From positions 1 to 64,000 of the forward strand of contig JAUCBJ010008549.1 of the NCBI GenBank assembly GCA_032718475.1: a DNA stretch of 64,000 nt, read 5' to 3'. The notes under the pieces were generated by a model. It saw only the letters and a program-made list of their open reading frames with translations, was not told the origin of the DNA and did not search any database. Of this stretch, positions 23,501-35,500 are shown in pieces. Numbering within the stretch: position 1 is the first letter of the stretch; each line of letters starts with the position of its first letter. The position numbers were made by a program, and so were the translations under genes. The stretch is from Nemertoderma westbladi. Taxonomy: Eukaryota; Xenacoelomorpha; Nemertodermatida; Nemertodermatidae.

Positions 23501-26500
23501 TTGGGATATAGATCAGTTTGGGAGAACCACCCTTGGGATATAGATCAGTGTGGGAGAACCAACCTTGGGATAGAGATCAGTGTGGGAGTACCAATCTTGG
23601 GATATAGATCAGTGTGGGAGAACCAACCTTGGGATAGAGATCAGTTTGGGAGTACCAACCTTGGGATAGAGATACGTGTGGGAGAACCAACCTTGGGATA
23701 GAGATCAGTGTGGGAGTACCAACATTGGGATATAGATCAGTGTGGGAGAACCAACCTTGGGATATAGATCAGTCTGGGAGAACCAACCTTGGGATATAGA
23801 TCAGTGTGGGAGTACCAACCTTGGGATATAGATCAGTGTGGGAGAACCAACCTTGGGATAGAGATCAGTGTGGGAGTACCAACCTTGGGATAGAGATCAG
23901 TGTGGGAGAACCAACATTAGGATAGAGATACGTGTGGGAGAACCAACCTTGGGATAGAGATCAGTGTGGGAGTACCAACCTTCGGATATAGATCAGTGTG
24001 GGAGAACCAACCTTGGGATAGAGATCAGTGTGGGAGTACTAACCTTGGGATAGAGATCAGTGTGGGAGAACCAACATTAGGATAGAGATACGTGTGGGAG
24101 AAACAACCTTGAGATATAGCTCAGTGAGGGAGAACCAACCTTGGGATAGAGATCAGTTTGGGAGTACCAACCTTGGGATAGAGATACGTGTGGGAGAACC
24201 AACCTTGGGATAGAGATCAGTGTGGGAGTACCAACCTTGGGATATAGATCAGTGTGGGAGAACCAACCTTGGGATATAGATCAGTGTGGGAGAACCAACC
24301 GTGGGATATAGATCAGTGTGGGAGTACCAACCTTGGGATATAGATCAGTGTGGGAGAACTAACCTTGGGATAGAGATCAGTGTGGGAGTACCAACCTTGG
24401 GATGGAGATCAGTGTGGGAGAACCAACATTAGGATAGAGATACGTGTGGGAGAACCAACCTTGGGATAGAGATCAGTGTGGGAGTACCAACCTTGGGATA
24501 TAGATCAGTGTGGGAGAACCAACCTTGGGATAGAGATCAGTGTGGGAGTACCAACCTTGGGATAGAGATCAGTGTGGGAGAACCAACATTAGGATAGAGA
24601 TACGTGTGGGAGAACCAACCTTGGGATAGAGATCAGTGTGGGAGTACCAACCTTGGGATATAGATCAGTGTGGGAGTACCAACCTTGGGATATAGATCAT
24701 TATGGGAGTACCAACCTTGGGATATAGATCAGTGTGGGAGTGCCAACCTTGGGATATAGATTAGTGTGGGAGTACCAACCTTGGGATAGAGATCAGTGTG
24801 GGAGAACCAACCTTGGGATATAGATCAGTGTGGGAGTACCAACCTTGGGATATAGATCAGTGTGGGAGTATCAACCTTGGGATATAGATCAGTGTGGGAG
24901 AATCACCCTAGGGATAGAGATCAGTGTGGGAGTACCAACCTTGGGATAGAGATCAGTGTGGGAGAACCAACATTAGGATATAGATCAGTTTGGGAGTACC
25001 AACCAACCTTGGAATAGAGATACGTGTGGGAGAACCAACCTTGGGGTAGAGATCAGTGTGGGAGTACCAACGTTGGGATAGAGATACGTGTGGGAGAACC
25101 AACCTTGGGATAGAGATCAGTGTGGGAGTACCAACCTTGGGATAGAGATACGTGTGGGAGAACCAACTTTGGGATAGAGATACGTGTGGGAAAACCAACC
25201 TTGGGATAGAGATACGTGTGGGAGAACCAACTTTGGGAAATAGATCATTGTGGGAGTACCAACCTTGGGATATAGATCAGTGTGGGAGTACCAACCTTGG
25301 GATATAGATCAGTGTGGGAGTACCAACCTTGGGATATAGATTAGTGTGGGAGAACCAACATTAGGATGGAGATCAGTTTGGGAGTACCAACCTTGGGATA
25401 GAGATACGTGTGGGAGTACCAACCTTGGGATATAGATCAGTGTGGGAGAACCAACTTTGGGATATAGATCATTGTGGGAGTACCAACCTTGGGATATAGA
25501 TCATTGTGGGAGTACCAACCTTGGGATATAGATCAGTGTGGAGGAACCAACCTTGGGATATAGATCAGTGAGGGAGAACTAACCTTGGGATAGAGATCAG
25601 TTTGGGAGAACCAACCTTGGGATAGAGATCAGTTTGGGAGAACCAACCTTGGGATAGAGATCAGTGTGGGAGTACAAACCTTGGGATAGAGAACTGTTTG
25701 GGAGAACCAACCTTGGGATAGAGATCAGTTTGGGAGTACCAACCTTGGGATAGAGATACGTGTGGGAGAACCAACCTTGGGATAGAGATCAGTTTGGGAG
25801 AACCAACCTTGGGATCAAGATCAGTGTAGGAGAACCAATCTTGGGATATAGAACAGTGTGGGAGAACCAACCTTGGGATAGCGATCAGTGTGGGAGTACC
25901 AACCTTGGGATAGAGATCAGTGTGGGAGAACCAACATTAGGATAGAGATACGTGTGGGAGAACCAACCTTGGGATAGAGATCAGTGTGGGAGTACCAACC
26001 TTGGGATATAGATCAGTGTGGGAGAACCAACCTTGGGATAGAGAACTGTTTGGGAGAACCAACCTTGGGATAGAGATCAGTTTGGGAGTACCAACCTTGG
26101 GATAGAGATACGTGTGGGAGAACCAACCTTGGGATAGAGATCAGTTTGGGAGAACCAACCTTGGGATATAGATCAGTTTGGGAGAACCAACCTTGGGATA
26201 GAGATCAGTTTGTGAGAACCAACCTTGGGATAGAGATCAGTTTGGGAGAACCAACCTTGGGATATAGATCTGTGTAGGAGAACCAATCTTGGGATAGAGA
26301 TCAGTTTGGGAGAACCAACTTGGGATATAGATCAGTGTAGGAGAACCAATCTTGGGATAGAGATCAGTTTGTGAGAACCAACCTTAGGATAGAGATCAGT
26401 TTGGGAGAACCAACCTTGGGATATAGATCAGTTTGTGAGAACCAACCTTGGGATAGAGATCAGTGTGGGAGAACCAACATTAGGATAGAGATCAGTTTGG

Positions 26501-29500
26501 GAGTACCAACCTTGGGATAGAGATACGTGTGGGAGAACCAACCTTGGGATAGCGATACGTGTGGGAGAACCAACCTTGGGATAGAGATCAGTTTGGGAGA
26601 ACCAACCTTGGGATATAGATCGGTTTGGGAGAACCAACCTTGGGATAGAGATCAGTTTGTGAGAACCAACCTTGGGATAGAGATCAGTTTGGGAGAACCA
26701 ACCTTGGGATATAGATCAGTGTAGGAGAACCAATCTTGGGATAGAGATCAGTTTGGGAGAACCAACTTGGGATATAGATCAGTGTAGGAGAACCAATCTT
26801 GGGATAGAGATCAGTTTGTGAGAACCAACCTTGGGATAGAGATCAGTTTGGGAGAACCAACCTTGGGATATAGATCAGTTTGTGAGAACCAACCTTGGGA
26901 TAGAGATCAGTTTGGGAGAACCAACCTTGGGATATAGATCAGTTTGTGAGAACCAACCTTGGGATAGAGATCAGTGTGGGAGAACCAACATTAGGATAGA
27001 GATCAGTTTGGGAGTACCAACCTTGGGATAGAGATACGTGTGGGAGAACCAACCTTGAGATAGAGATCAGTTTGGGAGAACCAACTTGGGATAGAGATCA
27101 ATTTGGGAGTACCAACATTAGGATAGAGATCAGTTTGGGAGTACCAACCTTGGGATAGAGATACGTGTGGGAGAACCAACCTTGGGATAGAGATCAGTTT
27201 GTGAGAACCAACCTTGGGATAGAGATCAGTGTGGGAGAACCAACATTAGGATAGAGATCAGTTTGGGAGTACCAACCTTGGGATAGAGATACGTGTGGGA
27301 GAACCAACCTTGGGATAGAGATCAGTTTGGGAGAACCAATCTTGGGATAGAGATCAGTTTGTGAGAACCAACCTTGGGATAGAGATCAGTTTGGGAGAAC
27401 CAACCTTGGGATATAGATCAGTTTGTGAGAACCAACCTTGGGATAGAGATCAGTGTGGGAGAACCAACATTAGGATAGAGATCAGTTTGGGAGTACCAAC
27501 CTTGGGATAGAGATACGTGTGGGAGAACCAACCTTGGGATAAAGATCAGTGTGGGAGTACCCACCTTGGGATATAGATCAGTGTGGGAGAACCAACCTTG
27601 GGATAGAGATCAGTGGGGGAGTACCAACCTTGGGATATAGATCAGTGTGGGAGAACCAACATTAGGATAGAGATCAGTTTGGGAGTACCAACCTTGGGAT
27701 AGCGATACGTGTGGGAGAACCAACCGTGGGAAAGAGATCAGTTTGGGAGAACCAACCTTGGGATAGAGATCAGTTTGGGAGAACTAACCTTGGGATAGAG
27801 ATCAGTTTTGGATTCGGTTTATTTAAACTCCGTCTGGAACTTTTACGTCGCAGCAACGATTTATCACTAATATCGGCGAAACCTTCGGTAAGAGATTCGG
27901 TTGTCTTTACTGGAAGTAGAACCTTAAAAAAAACAAATCGGGGAACTAAAATATGTAGGAAAACAAGAAGAACATTGAGTAGAGCTTTAATAAGAGGAAA
28001 CAATACCTTGGTAGAAGCAGTGGGAAACATATAATGTTACGTTATAACCAAAGTAAGGGTACGTTTGGTTCTATGTAATGGTACGTTTGGAGCAATGTAA
28101 GGGTTCGTTTGGGTCTATGTAATGTTGCGTTTGGACCAAAGTAAGGGTTCGTTTGGGTCTATGTAATGTTACGTTTGGACCAATGTAATGGTACGTCTCG
28201 GTCTTTGTAATGTTACGTTTGGAGCAATGTAAGGGTACGTTTGGGTCTATGAAATGTTACGTTTGGAGCAATGTAAGGGTACGTTTCGGTCTATGTAATG
28301 TTGCGTTTGGACCAATGTAAGGGTACGTTTCGGTCTATGTAATGTTACGTTTGGACCAATGTAATGGTACGTTTTGGTCTATGAAATGTTACGTTTGGAC
28401 CAATGTAATGGTACGTCTCGGTCTTTGTAATGTTACGTTTGGAGCAATGTAAGGGTACGTTTGGGTCTATGTAATGATGCGTTGGGACCAATGTAAGGGT
28501 ACGTTTGGGTCTATGTAATGTTGCGTTTGGACCAATGTAAGGGTACGTTTCGGTCTATGTAATGTTACGTTTGGACCAATGTAATGGTACGTTTTGGTCT
28601 ATGTAATGTTGCGTTTGGACCAATGTAATGGTACGTCTCGGTCTATGTAATGTTGCGTTTGGACCAATGTAATGGTACGTTTCGGTCTATGTAATGTTGC
28701 GTTTGGACCAATGTAATGTTACGTTTGGACCAATGTAAGGTTACGTTTGGGTCTATTTCATGTTGCGTTTGGACCGTAAGGGTACGTTTGGGTCTATATA
28801 TGTAATGTTGCGTTTGGACCAAAGTAAGGGAACGTTTGGGTCTATGTAATGTTGCGTTTGGACCAATGTAATGGTGCGTTTCGGTCTATGTAATTTTGCG
28901 TTTGGACCAATGTAATGTTACGTTTGGACTAATGTAAGGTTACGTTTTGGTCTATTTCATGTTGCGTTTGGACCGTAAGGGTACGTTTGGGTCTATGTAT
29001 GTAATGTTGCGTTTGGACCAAAGTAAGGGAACGTTTGGGTCTATGTAATGTTGCGTTTGGACCAATGTAATGGTGCGTTTCGGTCTATGTAATTTTGCGT
29101 TTGGACCAATGTAATGTTACGTTTGGACTAATGTAAGGTTACGTTTTGGTCTATTTCATGTTGCGTTTGGACCGTAAGGGTACGTTTGGGTCTATGTATG
29201 TAATGTTGCGTTTAGACCAAAGTAAGGGAACGTTTGGGTCTATGTAATGTTGCGTTTGGACCAATGTAATGGTGCGTTTCGGTCTATGTAATTTTGCGTT
29301 TGGACCAATGTAATGTTACGTTTGGACTAATGTAAGGTTACGTTTTGGTCTATTTCATGTTGCGTTTGGACCGTAAGTGTACGTTTGGGTCTATATATAT
29401 AATGTTACGTTTGTACCAAAGTAAGGGAACGTTTGGGTCTATGTAATGTTGCGTTTGGACCAATGTAATGGTGCGTTTCGGTCTATGTAATTTTGCGTTT

Positions 29501-32500
29501 AGACCAATGTAATGTTACGTTTGGACTAATGTAAGGTTACGTTTTGGTCTATTTCATGTTGCGTTTGGACCGTAAGTGTACGTTTGGGTCTATATATGTA
29601 ATGTTGCGTTTGGACCAATGTAAGGGTACGTTTGGGTCTATGTAATGATGCGTTTGGACCAATGTAATGGTACGTTTGGGTCTATGTAATGTTGCGTTAC
29701 GTTATGTAAGGGCACGAATGAGCGAAAGATGCGAGAGTAGGAATATTCAACTTCCATAATATATATAGTGACGTCACCAACCTGGGACAAGGTGTTCGAA
29801 GCACAATTAGAAGCCACCAAGCGGCAGAGTTCATCCACGCGTCTATCCTCTTTGGTCTGCGACTTCTGCCTAATTATAACTTTCGGAGGAACAGCGCTTT
29901 CTGATTGGCTGTCCCAGTAGTTGTTGACACGATGTTGCGATTGGTTGGCTGTATCTGTAGTGTGTGTAGCAGTAGTATCAACTCTGTCTACCTGGGAACT
30001 ATCGCTGCTACGATTGTGTGACGTCATACTAATGTTGTTACTAGCAACGGGTTTCTATATTCAGGAAATAGTGATACATTAACAATTTAAACGTTATGTT
30101 ATATATACAGCAAGTGGTTTTATATTTCATTGAAGATAAATATCGTTATGTACGATTACAGCTGATACATTCAATAGCGAAGTAAACTTTACTTTACTTT
30201 ACAGCTTTGGAGGCGCAACTTTACAATGAAACAATTAATTTTAAACTTTACATTTCCTATACCGAAGCAGGACCTTATCGCCCCTGGAATTTTATCGCCC
30301 CCATAAATTGCATTTTTGTTGGGAACTTATCGCCCCTGGGACTTTATCGCCCCCGAGTCTTTATCGCCCCTGGTCCCGTATCGCCCCTGTCATTATATGC
30401 AGGATACTTTCCCCCAACTGTCTCATACTTCCTCTAAGTCACATGTTTTCCTGTAGTTATAGTTTACATTTATATTTATACTCAAGTAGTTTCAGTTAGA
30501 GGAGGCCTACAATTAGAAATTATATTATTCATATTCAATTCATAGACTAAGCAGCAGCTTGATTTAGTATTAACCCTTTTTTTGCACTTGTTGCTTTTAA
30601 GCAACAGTTAATTATTAGTCTTATCTCATAGAAAAACCATCAATCAACCATTACTGCACCTTGCGGCTTATATCCTTTAGGAAACAGAGTGGAAGGGTTT
30701 ACTGTGGAAGATCACCCATGGTGGTGAACAGGCATTCCTTTAGGAAACAGAGTGGAAGGATTTACTGTGGAAGATCACCCATGGTGGTGAACTGAACATG
30801 CATTCTTTTAGGAAACAGAGTGGAAGGGTTTACTGTGGAAGATCACCCATGGTGATGAACACTAACAGGCATTCCTTTAAGAAACTGAGTGGAAGGGTTT
30901 ACTGTGGAAGATCACCCTTGGTGGTGAACAAGCATTCTTTTAGGAAACAGAGTGGAATGGTTTACTGTGGAAGATCACCCATGGTGGAGAACAGGCATTC
31001 CTTTAGGAAACAGAGTGGAAGGGTTTACTGTGGAGGATCACCCATGGTGGTGAACAAGCATTCCTTTAGGAAACAGAGCGGAAGGGTTTACTGTGGAAGA
31101 TCGCCCATGGTGGTGAACAGGCATTCCTTTAGGAAACATAGTGGAAGGGTTTACTTCGGAAGATCACCCATTGTGGGGAACAGGCATTCCTTTAGGAAAA
31201 AGAGTGGAAGGGTTTACTGTGGAAGATCGCCCATGGTGGTGAACAGGCATTCCTTTAGGAAACATAGTGGAAGGGTTTACTTTGGAAGATCACCCATTGT
31301 GGGGAACAGGCATTCCTTTAGGAAAAAGAGTGGAAGGGTTTACCGTGGAAGATCAGCCATGGTGATTAACACGAACAGGCATTCTTTTAGGAAACAGAGT
31401 GGAAGGGTTTATGTGGAAGAACACCCATGGTGGTGAACAGGCATTCCTTTAGGAAACAGAGTGGAAGGGTTTACTGTGGAAGATCACCCATAGTGATGAA
31501 CACGAACAGGCATTCTTTTAGGAAACAGAGTGGAAGGGTTTATGTGGAAGAACACCCACGGTGGTGAACAGACATTCCTTTAGGAAACAGAGTGGAATGG
31601 TTTACTGTGGAAGATCACCCATGGTGGTGATTTGTGAACAAGCATTCCTTTAGGAAACAGAGCGGAAGGGTTTACTGTGAAAGATCACCCATGGTGATGA
31701 ACACGAACAGGCATTCTTTTAGGAAACAGAGTGGAAGGGTTTATGTGGAAGAACACCCATGGTGGTGAACAGGCATTCCTTTAGGAAACAGAGTGGAAGG
31801 GTTTACTGTGAAGATCACCCATGGTGATGAACACGAACAGGCATTCTTTTAGGAAACAGAGTGGAAGGGTTTATGTGGAAGAACACCCACGGTGGTGAAC
31901 AAGCATTCCTTTAGGAAACAGAGCGGAAGGGTTTACTGTGGAAGATCACCCATGGTGGTGAACAGACATTCCTTTAGTAAACAGAGTGGAATGGTTTACT
32001 GTGGAAGATCACCCATGGTGGTGAACAGGCATTCCTTTATGAAACAGAGTGGAGGGTTTACTGTGGAAGATCACCCATGGTGGTGAACAGACATTCCTTT
32101 AGTAAACAGAGTGGAATGGTTTACTGTGGGAGATCACCCATGGTGGTAAACTGGCATTCCTTTAGGAAACAGAGCGGAAGGGTTTACTGTGGAAGATCAA
32201 CCATGGTGGTGAACAAGCATTCCTTTAGGAAAAATAGTGGAAGGGTTTACTGTGGAAGATCACCCATGGTGATAAACACGAACAGGCATTCTTTTAGGAA
32301 ACAGAGTGGAAGGGTTTATGTGGAAGAACACCCATGGTGGTGAACAGGCATTCCTTTGGGAAACAGAGTGGAAGATCACCCATGGTGATGAACACGAACA
32401 GGCATTCTTTTAGGAAACAGAGTGGAAGGGTTTATGTGGAAGAACACCCATGGTGGTGAACAGGCATTCCTTTAGGAAACAGAGTGGAATGGTTTACTGT

Positions 32501-35500
32501 GGAAGATCACCCATGGTTGTGAACAAGCATTCCTGTAGGAAACAGAGCGGAAGGGTTTACTGTGGAAGATCACCCATGGTGGTGAACAGGCATTCCTTTA
32601 GGAAACAGAGTGGAAGGGTTTACTTTGGAAGATCACCCATGGTGATGAACACGAACATGCATTCTTTTAGGAAACAGAGTGGAACGGTTTATGTGGAAGA
32701 ACACCCATGTTGGTGAACAAGCATTCCTTTAGGAAACAGAGCGGAAGGGTTTACTGTGGAAGATCACCCATGGTGGTGAACAGGCATTCTTTTAGAAAAC
32801 AGAAAACAGATTGGAAGGGTTTATTGTGGAAGATCACCCAAGGACACAACGTGGTGATCAGGCATTCGTTTAGGAAGCAGAGTTGAATGGTTTAATTTGG
32901 AAGCTCAGCCTTGACGGCGTACAGGCATTCCCTAGCTTACTACGTTTATCTCCTTCAAAATTCAGAAATTCATATTTGTCGCAGGGGCGATTAGTTACCA
33001 GGGGCGATAAAGACCCGGGGGCGATATGTTACCAGGGGCGATAAAGACCCGGGGGCGATATGTTCCCAAGGGGCGATAAAGAACCATTTGAGGGGCGATA
33101 AGTTCCCAGGGGGCGATAAGGCCCTACACTCTACTATACTCTATACGCGTATCGCTTGTACCCACCCACCCTACACTAACAATGTCAGTATTAAATAAAT
33201 TAAACACCAACTTACAGCAAATTATATTTTTAATATTAAATATTTGTAGAATATATATAATTGAATTGGTTTTGTTTAAAATATATTAAGATAAGAATTT
33301 AAGATTGTAGTTGATGTATATAATGGTAACTTATTGAATTAATTATTAAAATCAGGAACGAATTCAACAAAGAAACTATTTTATAACGTTTAATTTCTAC
33401 GGCTCGATCGAGACATCCACGGCGAGTTGAATTAGTTGTAACAAATTAATAACATGGGCACCGAATACAACCAAGTTGTGTGAGGCAATAAGTTGAGCCG
33501 TCGTTATACCGGGATGGGACACGGCCGGGTTACCAAAATTAAGTTTTTAATTACCGCGGTACATTTGTACTAAATTATTTAGATATTATTTTATTACGAT
33601 AATTCGATGTAAAGTTCGAATAAATTATTATAAATTCTCGCGGAACAACAAATAATATTTGAAACAATAAAACCCGATAAATTATTAACAACAAGGTTTA
33701 TAGCGGCAGCTATTTATTGTTACAATAACTTAATTCTGTTGAGATTCGGCCGTATCGTTAACTATAGATTCCTGGCGTATTGCCGGGAAACGGATATCAA
33801 TAAATTAATTGAATATTTAATTATTCTGAGTAAATTGGAAGATTTTTCAAACAGAATTTCTAGTTTAAAATTGTAATTAATAATAAAGGAAGTTTATTAT
33901 AGGTAAACTAAAACGCGTTTAACACTCCGTCACTAACTCGCTTTATTTGACTAAGAAATTAATTGAAATCTAACCGGAATAAATCCCTCTGGTTGATTAG
34001 CGGTTGTTACAGGAACTGTAGAGACATCTACGTCGTTCGTTAATGTACCGCTAGATGGTGTCGCGGTACTGCTATCAGTTGTATCGTTTAGAGCAAAGGG
34101 ATTGGCTACAGTTACATCGCTGTCGGGCTTCCGATTGGCTACAGCTGTTGCAGTAGTCGGGGATTGGGGCGGCGTACTCTTAGGGGCCCCTAGCGAGCCG
34201 GGGTAGAATCTTCTCTGGGCCGACGGACTCTTGGCCAGTTTGTATTGCATGTAGGTTCCGGCTTGCGGGGGCGGCGGGGGGAACCTAAAATAACAATAAA
34301 ATAATTTCTGAGACAAAACTTATAAATGTTAGAGTCGAATCGTCAACTACAACTTGTGCGTAAACTACAATTTACTGTAGTAAAGTAAAAGTAAAGAAAA
34401 CTTATGTATTTTTATATTACAAAGAGGAAACCATTGAAAATATTAGGTAACGTTTACTTCTATTGTACTGTAAGGCCAGGGATAACCACCCAGAACTATA
34501 CTCCCCAGAGGAAACTCCACTAGGGATCGAACCCACGACTTCCAAGGCAATGGATTGCGGTAATTCGTAACGGTAATGACATTTTATAAAATATAATAAA
34601 ATAAAAAATGTCGTTAAAATCTAAGAGTCAAAATACTGTATATTGTAATTATAATGTTTCAGTTTCAGGAACCGGTGTTGTCTGTTCTGTTAGATTATTA
34701 GAGCCAGTATTTAACGTGTTTCAATAATAACAGGGGAGGGAGAGCTTGTGGGTGGATTCCCGATAATTTATTATAAAAATGTCACAAAGTTTTAATAATA
34801 AATATTATTACTGAATAAAAAACTATCTAATTCATTAATTAAATATTAGGGAAGAAAAAAACTCACATGATTATAATAATATAGTTTATTGAAAATTAAT
34901 AAAATATTTCAAAAGATTTAATGGGTTGTTCTTACAAAAAGTGGCCAAAATTTTGAGAAAAAATTGTCAATTTTTTTTTGTCAAAACCATATAAATATAT
35001 ACATATTTCGAGAGCTCTCGATGAGGTGATTTCGAATACACTAGTGGGCCGTTTTTTTTACTAAAGTCGTAAGGTTTTATTCGCGAAAAACTAATGTCCA
35101 CAATGTAACATTTTGTCCCTGATGTAACGCTACTTGTTAGCCAATCAGCAGCCTTCATTTCACAAAACGCCCACAATCTAACTCGTTGTCTCGAATGTAA
35201 CGCTACTTGTTAGCCAATCATTATCCAGGATTTGACATTTAAAATATATACCAGAAATTCAACAGTCACTTTAATGTCATGTACGGATTTATTTTATATT
35301 TATACGGGCTTTTTACGGATTTATTTATCGACCCAATGGCTAAAAATAATATTTTTCAAATCAGCAAATTATTTAGTTTGTATTATTGTATACATACAAT
35401 ATGAATATACATACTATTGTAACACTAATTGTACAAAATAGTTAACGGAATCCTTAAAACCATCACTAACGTAATCTCTAAGTCCTTCACGTGTAACTAA

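Noticed and set aside
30798-31436. 212-codon frame of 21-residue repeats
   Set aside because: Follows from the 63-bp repeat period; the frame breaks wherever units are shorter, and no start context or splice evidence is seen.
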